Below, piece after piece: positions 17,516 through 27,007 of a stretch of DNA of 64,000 bases. Position 1 is the stretch's first letter. Each line of letters begins with the position of its first letter. The DNA lies in the NCBI GenBank assembly GCA_900068845.1, contig CEFQ01000002.1, positions 1-64,000 on the forward strand. The letters are read 5' to 3'. The DNA is from Enterobacter ludwigii. GTDB taxonomy: Bacteria > Pseudomonadota > Gammaproteobacteria > Enterobacterales > Enterobacteriaceae. Position numbers and translations under genes: made by a program. The notes below the pieces were generated by a model. The model was not told the origin of the DNA, searched no databases, and saw only the letters and a list, made by a program, of their open reading frames with translations.

Positions 17516-19078
17516 CTAGCCTTCGCGACCCGCAAGGTAGCTTTCGAAATCCAGCGTATCGCTCTGTTCCAGCTTCTCTTGCGCCTGAACCGACTCCCGC
17601 GCCTGACGACTAAAATCATCCTCAGTCAGAATCTCTAACGACTCTTCGCACAACAGATGACGATATTGCTCTGCCAGGGCTACGCCAGCGCCAGTTAAAC
17701 CGTTTTCTTTGATCGCATGAAGAATGCGCGCCGAATAGGTTAGCTCAGGATCGTCGAAAGATGCCACCAGTTGATCGCAAACCTGCTGATATTGCGTGTT
17801 GCCGTGATTGCTGTCGAGCACTTCCGCCACGCGACGGAGATCGGCAAACAGCGCTTTACCCACTTCTACCAACGTATGTTCAGTTTCGCTACAGCCGACA
17901 GCGATGACCTGGCCGGGCTTACGCCCTTCCATTACCACGCGGTTCCAGTTCTTACGTGTACACAGCAATTCATCGGCGCTCATTTCCGGCGCATCTGCCA
18001 GCGTACACCAAATCAGGAAAAGGTCGAGGAAGCGTGCCTGGTCGGCATCTACGCCGATGGCGGAGAATGGGTTGATATCCAGCGAACGCACTTCAATATA
18101 TTCAATACCGCCGCGTAACAGCGCATCAGATGGCGCTTCGCCTGAACGCGTAACGCGTTTCGGCCGAATGGGCGCATACAGCTCGTTTTCAATCTGCAGC
18201 ACGTTGGTGTTCAGCTGTAGCCAGTTGCCATCGGCATCTTTGGTGCCCATTGCGGCATACTCTTCCGACGGCGTCTTGATCGCGGCTTTCAGTGCTGCAA
18301 CGTAACCTTCCAGCGAGTTAAAAGTGATACCCAACCCGCTCTGCGATTTGTTGGTGTAACCGAGGTCGCTCAGGCGCAGTGAGGTCGCATGTGGCAGCCA
18401 CAGCGTGCCCTTGCCGTCAGTCTCAAACGGTAGATTGCTCTCGCGCCCTTGCAGGAAAGAGGAGCAGATCGCCGGCGATGCACCGAACAGATACGGAATG
18501 ACCCAGCCAAAACGATAATAGTTGCGAATCAAACGCAAATAGCCGGCAGAGATGGTCTCTTTGCCGCTTTCTGCATCTTTTACATCCGCCCACTCCTGCC
18601 AAAACGACAGCGGCAGCGAGAAGTTATAGTGCACGCCAGAGATAATCTGCATCAGCGCGCTATAGCGATTCTTCAGTCCCTGACGATACAACGTTTTCAT
18701 TTTGCCGATGTTGGAGTTGCCATATTGCGCCAACTCAATGCTATCAACGTCATCAATCAAGCCAGGCATGCTGAAAGGCCACAAGCGCTCTTCGCCCAAC
18801 TCACGCGCCACATGGCGGTGAATATCGCGCAGGAACGCCAGTGAACGATCGATGCTCTGATCAACCGGCGTGATGAACTCCATTAGGGTTTCGGCAAAAT
18901 CGGTGGTGATCCAATCGTGCTTAAGCGCCGAACCGAGTGACTCAGGATGTCCTGTGGTTGCCAGGTGACCATCGGGTTTTACGCGTAATGATTCGCGCTC
19001 AATACCACGGCCGATACCCTTTAACGCGTCAGGATGCGCTTCCAGCCAGGAAAGTGCCTTAGATACGTCCGGGATCAC
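17516..19078 (-). CDS. gshA: Glutamate-cysteine ligase GshA
   Basis: Joins L-Glu and L-Cys with ATP, the first and limiting step of glutathione synthesis. The 520 residues align along their length with E. coli GshA (518): [60 protein letters not shown] place the start at GTG 19078 ([12 protein letters not shown]) because GGGAGG lies 5 nt upstream and E. coli also starts MIPDVS from a non-AUG codon. An ATG at 19120 in the same frame would add 14 residues and is less likely. Confidence 0.96.
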   Translation of the reverse strand: MIPDVSKALSWLEAHPDALKGIGRGIERESLRVKPDGHLATTGHPESLGSALKHDWITTDFAETLMEFITPVDQSIDRSLAFLRDIHRHVARELGEERLWPFSMPGLIDDVDSIELAQYGNSNIGKMKTLYRQGLKNRYSALMQIISGVHYNFSLPLSFWQEWADVKDAESGKETISAGYLRLIRNYYRFGWVIPYLFGASPAICSSFLQGRESNLPFETDGKGTLWLPHATSLRLSDLGYTNKSQSGLGITFNSLEGYVAALKAAIKTPSEEYAAMGTKDADGNWLQLNTNVLQIENELYAPIRPKRVTRSGEAPSDALLRGGIEYIEVRSLDINPFSAIGVDADQARFLDLFLIWCTLADAPEMSADELLCTRKNWNRVVMEGRKPGQVIAVGCSETEHTLVEVGKALFADLRRVAEVLDSNHGNTQYQQVCDQLVASFDDPELTYSARILHAIKENGLTGAGVALAEQYRHLLCEESLEILTEDDFSRQARESVQAQEKLEQSDTLDFESYLAGREG

Positions 19079-19151
19079 ATTAACCTCCCGCTGTGTGAAT
19101 AATTTATTTTTGTTCAGCATAATGTTAACCGTAGCCTCGAATCTGTGCGAA

Positions 19152-19580
19152 TCAATGCCACCATTGCATTGTTTGTAATGTGGCGGTCGCGATAACGATA
19201 TAACGCAGCGTTTTACCGATGGCGAGGAACAGTACCGAAGGCAGCCAGGCAAAGCGCAACCAACCTGCAAGTACGCAGAGTAAGTCGCCCACTACCGGCA
19301 GCCAGCTAAAAATCAGTGCTGCAGGTCCCAATCGGTGTAACCACGTCATTGCTGTGTCGTGCCATCGCCCTTGCCCTTTAAGCGGCATCAGGCGACCAAG
19401 AAGAATGTTGGTCAGGCCACCCAGCGTGTTTCCCACTGATGCAGCCAATAACAATCCATAAACCGAACCCTTTTGAGCGATCAGCAGTGCAACAAGCACC
19501 GCTTCCGAGCTCCCCGGTAACAGGGTTGCACTCAGAAAGCTGCTGCCGAATAACGATCCATAGGTCAGAAATTCATTCAC
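19152..19580 (-). CDS. yqaA: DedA-like inner-membrane protein YqaA
   Basis: A 142-residue membrane protein with about four hydrophobic segments and the SNARE-associated/VTT (DedA-like) signature: [30 protein letters not shown] and [19 protein letters not shown]. Family members are implicated in lipid or polyprenyl-phosphate flipping; the role of YqaA is not known. The gene overlaps the 3' end of yqaB by 4 bp and precedes gshA by 73 nt, in E. coli order. Confidence 0.92.
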   Translation of the reverse strand: MNEFLTYGSLFGSSFLSATLLPGSSEAVLVALLIAQKGSVYGLLLAASVGNTLGGLTNILLGRLMPLKGQGRWHDTAMTWLHRLGPAALIFSWLPVVGDLLCVLAGWLRFAWLPSVLFLAIGKTLRYIVIATATLQTMQWWH

Positions 19581-20143
19581 AGTAAACGGACATCAACCAC
19601 GTCCATGCCTGCTGCTTTGGCAGCTTGTACGCCAAAGTCAGCATCCTCAAACACCACACAGCGCTCGGGGGCGATACCCATTAATTCAGCGCAGCGTAAA
19701 AAGGTATCCGGTTGCGGTTTGTGGCGTTGTACGTCATCAGCCCCGACCACCGCATCAAAGAGATGGTACACACCTAATTCTTCGAGCAAGGCTTTCGCCA
19801 GGCTGTGTTCACTGCCGGTGCCCACCGCCATTGGACGGCGACCATGATAGGCTTTGACAACCTCCATCAACGGAAGCGGACGCACGTCATCCAGCAACAT
19901 CGCCTTCAGCGCAACGGTTTTTTCCGCCGCTAAGAGGTGCGGATCGTGCTTAGCATTGTTCTGATCAAGAATGAACTGCGCCAGTTGCCAGGTTGGGGCA
20001 CCATTGAAGCCCACCATTTTTTCTTCATCCATGGTGAAACCGTAGCGGCTAAGCACCTGCTGCCAGGCTTTTCGATGTGTCGGCTCAGTATCGAGAATTG
20101 TGCCGTCCATATCGAAAATCAGGGCATCATATTGGTCGTACAT
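19577..20143 (-). CDS. yqaB: HAD-family sugar phosphatase YqaB (fructose-1-phosphatase)
   Basis: A 188-residue HAD hydrolase (beta-PGM/CbbY subclass), the E. coli length. Motif I is FDMDGTILD with nucleophile Asp11 and acid/base Asp13; motif II is MAVGTGS; motif III/IV includes KPQPDTF and VVFEDADFG. The E. coli enzyme dephosphorylates fructose 1-phosphate and related sugar phosphates. ATG 20143 gives the family N-terminus; the frame is open 11 codons further. It overlaps yqaA by 4 bp. Confidence 0.94.
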   Translation of the reverse strand: MYDQYDALIFDMDGTILDTEPTHRKAWQQVLSRYGFTMDEEKMVGFNGAPTWQLAQFILDQNNAKHDPHLLAAEKTVALKAMLLDDVRPLPLMEVVKAYHGRRPMAVGTGSEHSLAKALLEELGVYHLFDAVVGADDVQRHKPQPDTFLRCAELMGIAPERCVVFEDADFGVQAAKAAGMDVVDVRLL

Positions 20144-20386
20144 TGTCACTCCATCGAGTACCACAAAATGAGCCATTACTTTAGCGTAATGCGCTCAGGT
20201 TGTCGCCAGGCGCGCTTAACCGCAAATGCTTTGAAAGCATTAGCATTTTTCGTTTTAGGAAAAAGGTCAGAGTGCAATGCCGGGGATAAACGACGGTTAA
20301 TTCAGCGATTTTTTTTGCAAGCGACGATTACGACGTGAAGATTTAGAAAGCGAGTGTCAAAAAACAGAGGGATTACGAAGAAGAGA

Positions 20387-20460
20387 TGGTGCATCCAGGA
20401 GGATTACTCGGCTTTCGCCTCGCCCTGCGGGCTGTTGCTAAAGCAACGTTATCCTCCTTA
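20387..20460 (-). ncRNA. tRNA-derived structured element at the end of the tRNA operon (rtT-like)
   Basis: On the minus strand this 74-nt stretch ends with an exact copy of the last 19 nt of the upstream tRNA-Arg, including its CCA. Upstream of that, an 8-bp outer stem (AGGAGGAT, 20451-20458, with ATCCTCCT, 20397-20404) encloses three short hairpins: GTTGC/GCAAC (20434-20447), GCCC/GGGC (20422-20432) and GGC/GCC with GAAA loop (20410-20419). The result is a cloverleaf-like junction without a tRNA sequence. E. coli tyrT also carries repeats that copy the tRNA 3' end (rtT), so this may be an analogue; it could also be a processing or termination signal. Confidence 0.5.
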
Positions 20461-20520
20461 GTGCGGCCTGAACGTTTTTCACGACATGACACACTGAGGC
20501 ATTTTCCATATTTGAGAATA

Positions 20521-20597
20521 TGGTGCATCCAGGAGGATTCGAACCTCCGACCGCTCGGTTCGTAGCCGAGTACTCTATCCAGCTGAGCTATGGATGC
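20521..20597 (-). tRNA. tRNA-Arg(ACG), copy 4 (distal)
   Basis: A 77-nt cloverleaf with encoded CCA, anticodon ACG (complement at 20561-20563), acceptor GCATCCA / TGGATGC and a normal T loop GTTCGAATC. Its sequence is identical to the other three copies. It is last in the Ser-Arg-Arg-Arg-Arg operon. Confidence 0.97.
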
Positions 20598-20641
20598 ATC
20601 GAGTTACTGCTGAAGTAAATTTTGAGAAGCTTAAAGATGAA

Positions 20642-20718
20642 TGGTGCATCCAGGAGGATTCGAACCTCCGACCGCTCGGTTCGTAGCCGAGTACTCTATC
20701 CAGCTGAGCTATGGATGC
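20642..20718 (-). tRNA. tRNA-Arg(ACG), copy 3
   Basis: Identical 77-nt tRNA-Arg with anticodon ACG and encoded CCA, 44 nt from its downstream sister. In E. coli the matching genes are argQ, argZ, argY and argV at the same place between yqaB and csrA. Confidence 0.97.
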
Positions 20719-20773
20719 ATTGAGATTTTCTTTCGAGGAACTAACTGAAACAACCTGAGGATGATACGAAGAA

Positions 20774-20850
20774 TGGTGCATCCAGGAGGATTCGAACCTC
20801 CGACCGCTCGGTTCGTAGCCGAGTACTCTATCCAGCTGAGCTATGGATGC
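20774..20850 (-). tRNA. tRNA-Arg(ACG), copy 2
   Basis: Identical 77-nt tRNA-Arg with anticodon ACG and encoded CCA, separated by 55 nt from the next copy. The anticodon adenosine is expected to be deaminated to inosine by TadA to read CGU, CGC and CGA. Confidence 0.97.
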
Positions 20851-20935
20851 ATCGAGTTAATTCTTGTACAGCGCAGGGTGCAAACAACTCACCATGAAAG
20901 GAACTGCTCGTTCACTCTTACTTCATCTTTCCGAA

Positions 20936-21012
20936 TGGTGCATCCAGGAGGATTCGAACCTCCGACCGCTCGGTTCGTAGCCGAGTACTCTATCCAGCTG
21001 AGCTATGGATGC
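20936..21012 (-). tRNA. tRNA-Arg(ACG), copy 1 (proximal)
   Basis: Identical 77-nt tRNA-Arg with anticodon ACG and encoded CCA. It lies only 8 nt after tRNA-Ser, so the two must be cut from one precursor. Confidence 0.97.
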
Positions 21013-21020
21013 ATCGGAAA

Positions 21021-21113
21021 TGGCGGTGAGGCGGGGATTCGAACCCCGGATGCAGCTTTTGACCGCATACTCCCTTAGCAGGGGAGCGCCTTCAGCCTCT
21101 CGGCCACCTCACC
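21021..21113 (-). tRNA. serV: tRNA-Ser(GCT)
   Basis: A 93-nt class II tRNA with long variable arm and encoded CCA. The anticodon GCT sits in CCCTGCTAAGGG. It is the first gene of the tRNA operon, in the position of E. coli serV upstream of the Arg cluster. Confidence 0.97.
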
Positions 21114-21176
21114 TTACGCGTTCTTCCGAACCGTGCTTCTGAACTTGTTTCTGCTCATCGGCACTGCGTGGCGCAC

Positions 21177-21204
21177 ATATTACTTTCCCGGACTTATAAG
21201 TCAA
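21177..21204 (-). promoter_or_regulatory. Promoter of the tRNA-Ser/Arg operon
   Basis: On the minus strand a -35 TTGACT (21199-21204), 16-bp spacer and -10 TAATAT (21177-21182) are followed by the G/C-rich discriminator GTGCGCCACGC. That layout is typical of stringently controlled stable-RNA promoters. It lies 64 nt upstream of tRNA-Ser. Between it and csrA (21205-21387) I see no gene. Confidence 0.82.
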
Positions 21205-21387
21205 ACATTTATTTTCAGCCATTTGTTTGATTGCACAAATGACGCTCAATTCGGATGCTTTAGCGACAAAAAGAGTGATTTATCAACAAAGAAAGCCTGC
21301 AGGAGAACAAAAATGGGCGTTAAAAGGATTGAGCGAATGAGAAAGAAAAGCGGGAGAGGTGCAAGACTTGAGGAGAAAAACCGGTAG

Positions 21388-21411
21388 CGCCTCGCTCATG
21401 AGCGAGGCGCT
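21388..21411 (-). terminator. Probable csrA terminator hairpin
   Basis: A perfect 24-bp palindrome, GCGCCTCGCTCA / TGAGCGAGGCGC, begins 8 nt after the csrA stop. On the minus strand the T run (TTTTT) comes 6 nt after the stem rather than directly, so it is an imperfect terminator. Confidence 0.65.
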
Positions 21412-21418
21412 GAATCCG

Positions 21419-21604
21419 TTAGTAACTCGTTTGCTGAGTTTTTTCGGCTTGAATACGCTGATAGATCTCTTCGCGATGTACCGAAACTTCTTTAGGCGCG
21501 TTAACACCAATGCGGACCTGGTTACCTTTAACACCCAGCACCGTTACAGTCACCTCATCGCCAATCATGAGGGTTTCACCAACTCGACGAGTTAGAATAA
21601 GCAT
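21419..21604 (-). CDS. csrA: Carbon storage regulator CsrA
   Basis: RNA-binding dimer that blocks or protects mRNAs with GGA motifs, repressing glycogen and biofilm genes and favouring motility. The 61 residues match E. coli almost exactly, with the binding surfaces LTRRVGE (start) and [10 protein letters not shown] (end) intact. AAGGAG precedes ATG 21604. BarA, whose gene ends this window, is the sensor kinase that in E. coli drives UvrY to make the sRNAs that sequester CsrA. Confidence 0.98.
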   Translation of the reverse strand: MLILTRRVGETLMIGDEVTVTVLGVKGNQVRIGVNAPKEVSVHREEIYQRIQAEKTQQTSY

Positions 21605-21664
21605 TCTTTGCTCCTTGAAAGATTAAAAGAGTCGGGCTTGTTCGGTCTCCCGGCCGTATCCATC

Positions 21665-21692
21665 ATATAACGCTGAACAATGCCTATGACAA
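21665..21692 (-). promoter_or_regulatory. Probable csrA promoter
   Basis: On the minus strand a -35 TTGTCA (21687-21692), 16-bp spacer and -10 TTATAT (21665-21670) lie about 60 bp before csrA in the alaS-csrA gap. E. coli csrA has several promoters; others here cannot be excluded. Confidence 0.55.
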
Positions 21693-21795
21693 ATACACCA
21701 TTGTGCTTCGCCATGCCAATACATTCTGCTGATAGTTAGTTTAGCCGAAATACACTACATCAACCGGACTTTGTCATTACCTGGTGTGCACTGCG

Positions 21796-21830
21796 TTAAA
21801 AAAGCGCCAGAAAACGGGCTTCTGGCGCTT
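21796..21830 (-). terminator. Rho-independent terminator of alaS
   Basis: On the minus strand the hairpin AAGCGCCAGAA / TTCTGGCGCTT with a 7-nt loop is followed by six T. It starts 24 nt after the alaS stop codon. Confidence 0.9.
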
Positions 21831-21853
21831 ATCACAATGCGAAGTATTATACG

Positions 21854-24481
21854 TTACAGTCGGTTACTGACCCATTCCTGCACGCCAGCCAGCGCGCCAG
21901 CCAGCGCCTGCGGGTCTGTCCCGCCAGCCTGGGCCATATCTGGGCGACCACCGCCTTTACCGCCAACCTGAGAGGCAAGTTCGCCAATCAGTTCGCCGGC
22001 TTTAACGCGGTCCGTGAGATCTTTGGTCACACCAGCAATCAGTGACACTTTGCCGTCATCAACCGTTGCCAGCACGATGATGGCAGACGTTAACTGGTTC
22101 TTCAGATCGTCAACCATGGTACGCAACATTTTTGGCTCAACGTTGCTCAGTTCACTGACCAGCAACTTCGTGCCTTTAACGTCAACCGCCTTGCTGCTCA
22201 GTGAAGCGCTTTCCTGCGCAGCTTGCTGATCGCGCAGTTGTTGCAACTCTTTCTCCAGCGCGCGGACGTGATCAACCAAGCCACGCACTTTCTCATTTAG
22301 GTTGCTGCTATTGGCTTTCACCAATTGCGCCACATCAAGCAGCTGCTGACTCTGCGCATTAACTTGTGCCAACGCACCTTCGCCCGTTACGGCTTCAATA
22401 CGGCGTACACCTGCTGCAGTGCCCGATTCAGACTGAATGCGGAATAGGCCAATATCACCGGTACGCTGTGCGTGAATACCACCACACAGCTCGGTAGAGA
22501 AATCACCCATAGTCAGCACGCGTACGCGCTGATCGTATTTCTCGCCAAACAGGGCCATTGCGCCCTTCTGTTTTGCATCATCGAGATCCATGATTTCGGT
22601 CTCAACGGCAAGGTTACGACGAATCTGCGCGTTAACAATATCCTCAACTTGACGGATTTCTTGTGGCTTCATGGCTTCAAAATGTGAGAAATCGAAGCGC
22701 AGATATTTATCATTAACCAGCGAGCCTTTCTGTCCTACATGATCACCCAGAACCTGACGCAGTGCTGCATGCAGTAAGTGCGTGGCAGAGTGATTCAGAC
22801 GGATGCGCGCACGACGAGTTTCATCGACCTGGGCATGCAAACGATCGCCAACGCGTAATTGACCGCTGCTTAGCTTACCGATATGACCAATCGCTTTACC
22901 ATACTTCTGTGTATCCTGAACGCTAAATTCAGCATTCTGCCCAGCCAGCACGCCGGTGTCGCCAACCTGTCCACCTGATTCGCCGTAGAATGGCGTTTCG
23001 TCAAGCACGACAACCGCGTCCTGTCCCGCACTGATCTCCTCAACTTGCTGACCGTCCACAAACAGCGCCTTCACAACAGCGTTCAGTTCCAGATGGTCAT
23101 AGCCTTTAAAGTCGGTGGCGGCATCAATGCGAATAACATTGTTATAGTCGGCACCAAACCCACTGGCTTCACGCGCGCGCTGGCGCTGCTGCTCCATCGC
23201 GGCTTCAAAACCGCTTTCATCAATCTTCAGATTACGCTCACGGCACACATCGGCGGTCAAATCCGCCGGGAAACCGAAGGTGTCGTATAGACGGAATACT
23301 GTTTCGCCATCAAGTGTATCGCCTTGCAGTTTCGCCAGTTCTTCATCCAATAGCGCAAGTCCACGCTCCAGAGTTTTAGCAAACTGCTCTTCTTCGTTCT
23401 TCAGCGCATTTTCTACATGCTTCTGCTGACGCTTCAGATCTTCGCCTGCAGCACCCATCACATCAATCAATGGTGCAACCAGCTTGTAGAAGAATGCTTC
23501 TTTCGCACCCAGCATATTGCCGTGACGCACCGCGCGACGAATGATGCGGCGCAATACATAACCGCGGTTTTCATTTGATGGGATTACGCCATCGGCGATC
23601 AGGAAGGCACAAGAGCGAATATGGTCAGCGATAACGCGCAGTGACTTGTTATCCAAATCGGTTGCACCGGTTACCTGCGCAACAGACTTGATCAATTTGG
23701 CAAAGAGATCGATTTCATAGTTGGAGTTAACGTGTTGCAACACGGCAGCAATACGCTCCAGACCCATGCCGGTATCCACTGACGGTTTCGGCAGCGGATC
23801 CATAGTGCCGTCGGCCTGACGGTTGAACTGCATGAAGACGATGTTCCAGATCTCAATGTAACGATCGCCATCTTCTTCCGGGCTGCCCGGCGGGCCACCC
23901 CAGATATGGTCACCATGATCGAAGAAAATTTCGGTGCATGGACCGCAAGGACCTGTGTCGCCCATCTGCCAGAAGTTGTCTGATGCGTAGGCGCTGCCTT
24001 TGTTGTCACCGATACGGATAATGCGCTCACGCGGCACCCCAATATCGTTGGCCCAAATTTCGAAGGCCTCGTCGTCTGTTTCATAGACGGTCACCCACAG
24101 GCGCTCTTTAGGCAGCTTAAACCACTGCTCACCCGTCAGCAGTTCCCATGCATAAGCGATTGCTTCTTTTTTGAAGTAATCACCAAAGCTGAAGTTGCCC
24201 AACATTTCAAAGAAGGTGTGGTGACGTGCCGTGTAGCCCACGTTTTCGAGGTCGTTATGCTTGCCGCCAGCACGCACACAACGCTGAGACGTCGTTGCGC
24301 GAGCATAGTCACGCTTATCCTGACCGAGGAAAACGTCTTTAAACTGGACCATCCCGGCATTAGTAAACAGTAACGTCGGGTCGTTGTTCGGTACGAGGGA
24401 GCTGCTGGCTACAACCTGATGTCCCTTGCTATGAAAAAAGTCGAGAAACGCTTGACGGATCTCAGCAGTGCTCTTGCTCAT
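21854..24481 (-). CDS. alaS: Alanine-tRNA ligase AlaS
   Basis: Charges tRNA-Ala and clears mischarged Ser/Gly. The 875 residues (E. coli 876) comprise a class II catalytic domain ([14 protein letters not shown], motif 2 region [18 protein letters not shown]), the tRNA-recognition helical region, an editing domain with the zinc-binding HxxxH ([12 protein letters not shown]) and CGGIH, and a C-terminal DHHA1/C-Ala domain ending [12 protein letters not shown]. It lies between csrA and recX as in E. coli. Confidence 0.98.
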   Translation of the reverse strand: MSKSTAEIRQAFLDFFHSKGHQVVASSSLVPNNDPTLLFTNAGMVQFKDVFLGQDKRDYARATTSQRCVRAGGKHNDLENVGYTARHHTFFEMLGNFSFGDYFKKEAIAYAWELLTGEQWFKLPKERLWVTVYETDDEAFEIWANDIGVPRERIIRIGDNKGSAYASDNFWQMGDTGPCGPCTEIFFDHGDHIWGGPPGSPEEDGDRYIEIWNIVFMQFNRQADGTMDPLPKPSVDTGMGLERIAAVLQHVNSNYEIDLFAKLIKSVAQVTGATDLDNKSLRVIADHIRSCAFLIADGVIPSNENRGYVLRRIIRRAVRHGNMLGAKEAFFYKLVAPLIDVMGAAGEDLKRQQKHVENALKNEEEQFAKTLERGLALLDEELAKLQGDTLDGETVFRLYDTFGFPADLTADVCRERNLKIDESGFEAAMEQQRQRAREASGFGADYNNVIRIDAATDFKGYDHLELNAVVKALFVDGQQVEEISAGQDAVVVLDETPFYGESGGQVGDTGVLAGQNAEFSVQDTQKYGKAIGHIGKLSSGQLRVGDRLHAQVDETRRARIRLNHSATHLLHAALRQVLGDHVGQKGSLVNDKYLRFDFSHFEAMKPQEIRQVEDIVNAQIRRNLAVETEIMDLDDAKQKGAMALFGEKYDQRVRVLTMGDFSTELCGGIHAQRTGDIGLFRIQSESGTAAGVRRIEAVTGEGALAQVNAQSQQLLDVAQLVKANSSNLNEKVRGLVDHVRALEKELQQLRDQQAAQESASLSSKAVDVKGTKLLVSELSNVEPKMLRTMVDDLKNQLTSAIIVLATVDDGKVSLIAGVTKDLTDRVKAGELIGELASQVGGKGGGRPDMAQAGGTDPQALAGALAGVQEWVSNRL

Positions 24482-24616
24482 AAAATTCCTGGAATCACGC
24501 TAACGAACGTTCCCTTTCGCTGGCAAACCCTATCCATCCGGCCTGCCGCTGACTAAGGAACAAAAAGTGGGAATAAGATAAATTTTCTTCAGTGGGAAGT
24601 AAAATCACATCGCCTT

Positions 24617-25132
24617 TCAGTCGTCACTATTTCTGAAAACGGCCTGAATATCTTCCATCATAAAGCCTTTCGACATTAAAAAACGCTGTACCTTACTTTT
24701 CTCGGCCCAGGTTTGCGGCAAGGGCTCGCCAAATTTGCGTTTGGCAAGATCGGCTGCACACTGGCTCCAGTCCACTTCGGTATCGAATAGCGCCTGATTG
24801 ATCTCATCGCGGCCAATGCCTTTTTGCTGCAACTCCATGCGTACGCGCTGTGGACCATATCCCTTTCGGGCTCGGCTCTGAATAAAGCGTTCGGTAAAGC
24901 GTTCATCGTTAAGCCAACCACTCTCCTGACACCAGTCGAGCACTTTTTCCAATAACTCATCTGGAATGGGCGTGTTTTCCTGCTGCTGCAGATAGGCCGC
25001 ACGTTGGGAAGAGAGCTGCAACTTACGCTTCAGCTCTTCACGGCTATGATCGCGCTGCGAAAGGATGCGCATCGCGCGGTCTAGCAAACGGGAATATGTT
25101 GGCACAGGTGCCGCAGATGGTGACGATGACAT
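24617..25132 (-). CDS. recX: Regulatory protein RecX
   Basis: Caps RecA filaments and limits recombination and SOS activity. The 171-residue all-helical protein has three RecX repeats (RAMRILSQRDHSREELKRKL, RFTERFIQSRARKGYGPQRV, and the C-terminal KVQRFLMSKGFMMEDIQAV). It lies 115 nt downstream of recA on the same strand. Read-through of the recA terminator is the known route of expression in E. coli and is likely here. Confidence 0.95.
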   Translation of the reverse strand: MSSSPSAAPVPTYSRLLDRAMRILSQRDHSREELKRKLQLSSQRAAYLQQQENTPIPDELLEKVLDWCQESGWLNDERFTERFIQSRARKGYGPQRVRMELQQKGIGRDEINQALFDTEVDWSQCAADLAKRKFGEPLPQTWAEKSKVQRFLMSKGFMMEDIQAVFRNSDD

Positions 25133-25216
25133 ATGATCAACCTTGTTCTAACAGTCGTGCAGGGTCGCAGGGTAAAGCAAGAAGGCAGAGAGGAAAAGCG
25201 CTGGCGGGGAAAAGCA

Positions 25217-25243
25217 AAACGGGAGCATCTCTGCTCCCGTTAA
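25217..25243 (-). terminator. recA terminator
   Basis: On the minus strand the hairpin ACGGGAGC / GCTCCCGT, with loop AGAGAT, is followed by TTTTGCTTTT. It lies just after the recA stop and before recX; some read-through would supply recX. Confidence 0.88.
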
Positions 25244-25247
25244 TATT

Positions 25248-26318
25248 TTAGAAATCTTCGTTGGTTTCGCTGGCTTCTTCGCGATCATCAGCTGGGATTT
25301 TCGCGGTGTCTGCGGCAGCGGCATCACCACTTAGCAGCAAGTCACGCAGCTTCTTGTCGATTTCATTCGCAATCGCTGGGTTCTCTTTAAGGAAGTTGGT
25401 TGAGTTCGCTTTCCCCTGACCAATCTTCTCACCGTTGTAGCTGTACCACGCACCGGCTTTCTCAACCAGCTTGTGCTTCACGCCAAGGTCCACCAGCTCG
25501 CCAAAGGTATTGATACCTTCGCCGTACATGATCTGGAATTCAGCCTGCTTAAACGGCGCGGCAATTTTGTTCTTCACGACTTTAACGCGGGTTTCGCTAC
25601 CCACCACCTCGTCGCCTTCTTTAATCGCACCGATACGGCGGATGTCCAGACGAACAGAAGCGTAAAATTTCAGCGCGTTACCGCCGGTTGTGGTTTCCGG
25701 GTTACCGAACATCACACCAATCTTCATACGAATCTGGTTGATGAAAATCAGCAGCGTGTTGGACTGCTTCAGGTTACCTGCCAGCTTACGCATTGCCTGG
25801 CTCATCATACGAGCGGCCAGACCCATGTGTGAATCGCCGATCTCGCCTTCGATTTCTGCTTTCGGCGTCAGCGCCGCCACGGAGTCGACGATGATGACGT
25901 CAACAGCACCTGAGCGCGCCAGCGCATCACAAATTTCCAGCGCTTGCTCACCGGTATCCGGCTGTGAACACAGCAGGTTATCGATATCAACGCCCAGTTT
26001 TTTCGCGTACACCGGATCCAGTGCATGCTCAGCATCGATAAAGGCGCAGGTCTTGCCTTTACGCTGTGCAGAGGCAATAACCTGCAGGGTCAGCGTGGTT
26101 TTACCCGAAGATTCCGGTCCGTAAATCTCAACAATACGGCCCATCGGCAAGCCACCCGCGCCGAGCGCAATATCCAGTGACAGTGAGCCGGTAGAGATGG
26201 TTTCGACATCCATTGAGCGGTCTTCACCCAAGCGCATGATGGAGCCTTTACCAAATTGCTTCTCAATCTGGCCCAGTGCGGCAGCTAAAGCCTTCTGTTT
26301 GTTCTCGTCGATCGCCAT
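25248..26318 (-). CDS. recA: Recombinase RecA
   Basis: ATP-dependent strand exchange protein and coprotease for LexA. The 356 residues are near identical to E. coli to about residue 330: Walker [10 protein letters not shown] (66-74), the L1 loop [19 protein letters not shown], the L2 loop [20 protein letters not shown], then a divergent acidic tail ending in EASETNEDF. Start ATG 26318 (MAIDENKQ) follows E. coli; an alternative codon lies two codons upstream. It is controlled by a perfect LexA box. Confidence 0.99.
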   Translation of the reverse strand: MAIDENKQKALAAALGQIEKQFGKGSIMRLGEDRSMDVETISTGSLSLDIALGAGGLPMGRIVEIYGPESSGKTTLTLQVIASAQRKGKTCAFIDAEHALDPVYAKKLGVDIDNLLCSQPDTGEQALEICDALARSGAVDVIIVDSVAALTPKAEIEGEIGDSHMGLAARMMSQAMRKLAGNLKQSNTLLIFINQIRMKIGVMFGNPETTTGGNALKFYASVRLDIRRIGAIKEGDEVVGSETRVKVVKNKIAAPFKQAEFQIMYGEGINTFGELVDLGVKHKLVEKAGAWYSYNGEKIGQGKANSTNFLKENPAIANEIDKKLRDLLLSGDAAAADTAKIPADDREEASETNEDF

Positions 26319-26380
26319 TTCCACTCCTAATCATGCTGGGTGAGTCGACATCAAGTATGTCGCTCGTTCTGTTGCCGCTA

Positions 26381-26408
26381 ATTATACTGTATGGTCATAC
26401 AGTATCAA
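26381..26408 (-). promoter_or_regulatory. recA promoter with LexA (SOS) box
   Basis: On the minus strand a -35 TTGATA (26403-26408), 16-bp spacer and consensus -10 TATAAT (26381-26386). The spacer is filled by a LexA operator, TACTGTATGACCATACAGTA (26385-26404), which fits CTGT-N8-ACAG exactly. Bound LexA would cover both promoter elements, as at E. coli recA. Confidence 0.97.
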
Positions 26409-26410
26409 GT

Positions 26411-26905
26411 TTAATTTATCAGAAATTCATCAAGCAGCGTTTGCAGTGCCCAAGCCACTGATTGACGGCGCACCGCGTCCCGGTCGCCAGAAAAAATCTG
26501 GCGCTGCGCTAATACGCGCCCCTCCGGACCTACAATCGCAAACCACACGGTGCCCACCGGTTTATCGGGCGTACCACCATCCGGACCGGCAATACCGCTT
26601 ACGGCGATAGCGTATTCTGCCGCCGCAGCTTTAGCCGCACCGGTAGCCATCTCACGCACCGTTTGTTCACTTACGGCGCCATGCTGCTGCAGCGTTGTGT
26701 CCTGTACGCCCACCATCTGCTGCTTAGCTTCATTGCTGTAAGTCACGAAACCGCGCTCAAACCAGGCAGAGCTTCCGCTGATATCGGTAAATACTTTCGC
26801 AATCCAGCCACCGGTGCAGGATTCTGCCGCGGTCACCGTTGCCTGCTGTTTCTTCAGCTGTTCGCCAATGCGGCGACTTAGCTGCTGTAACTGTTCATCG
26901 TTCAT
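26411..26905 (-). CDS. pncC: Nicotinamide-nucleotide amidase PncC
   Basis: Deamidates NMN to nicotinate mononucleotide for pyridine-nucleotide salvage. The 164-residue single CinA C-terminal domain has the active-site signature VTAAESCTGGW (Ser29) and the conserved VSGIAGPDGGTPDKPVGTVW and SGDRDAVRRQ. The stop codon is only 3 bp from the recA -35, so recA's promoter abuts it. Its own promoter is not identified. Confidence 0.95.
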   Translation of the reverse strand: MNDEQLQQLSRRIGEQLKKQQATVTAAESCTGGWIAKVFTDISGSSAWFERGFVTYSNEAKQQMVGVQDTTLQQHGAVSEQTVREMATGAAKAAAAEYAIAVSGIAGPDGGTPDKPVGTVWFAIVGPEGRVLAQRQIFSGDRDAVRRQSVAWALQTLLDEFLIN

Positions 26906-27007
26906 CGCCTTCTCCCGTTGTGGCGCTTCACGTTAGCAGTAAATGGTGCACTGAAAAGCCCTTTTCAACCTTTGGCCATCATTTCGGCGTACTGGCTTCC
27001 AGTTAGC

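Noticed and set aside
20387-20405. 19-bp copy of the tRNA-Arg 3' end as an attachment site of an integrated element
   Set aside because: No integrase or foreign genes lie between the copy and the tRNA cluster, and the copy pairs with adjacent sequence in a defined fold. A decayed att site is still conceivable but not supported.
20521-21012. CRISPR-like array of regularly repeated sequence
   Set aside because: The repeats are full 77-nt tRNA genes and the spacers vary in length from 44 to 85 nt.
20761-21078. Open frame with two [16 protein letters not shown] blocks
   Set aside because: It is the antisense reading of two tRNA-Arg genes and part of tRNA-Ser, a well-known false 'hypothetical protein' pattern.
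21388-21411. Perfect 24-bp palindrome as an operator or mobile-element end
   Set aside because: It directly follows the csrA stop codon and is better explained as its terminator stem; no second copy is seen in the window.
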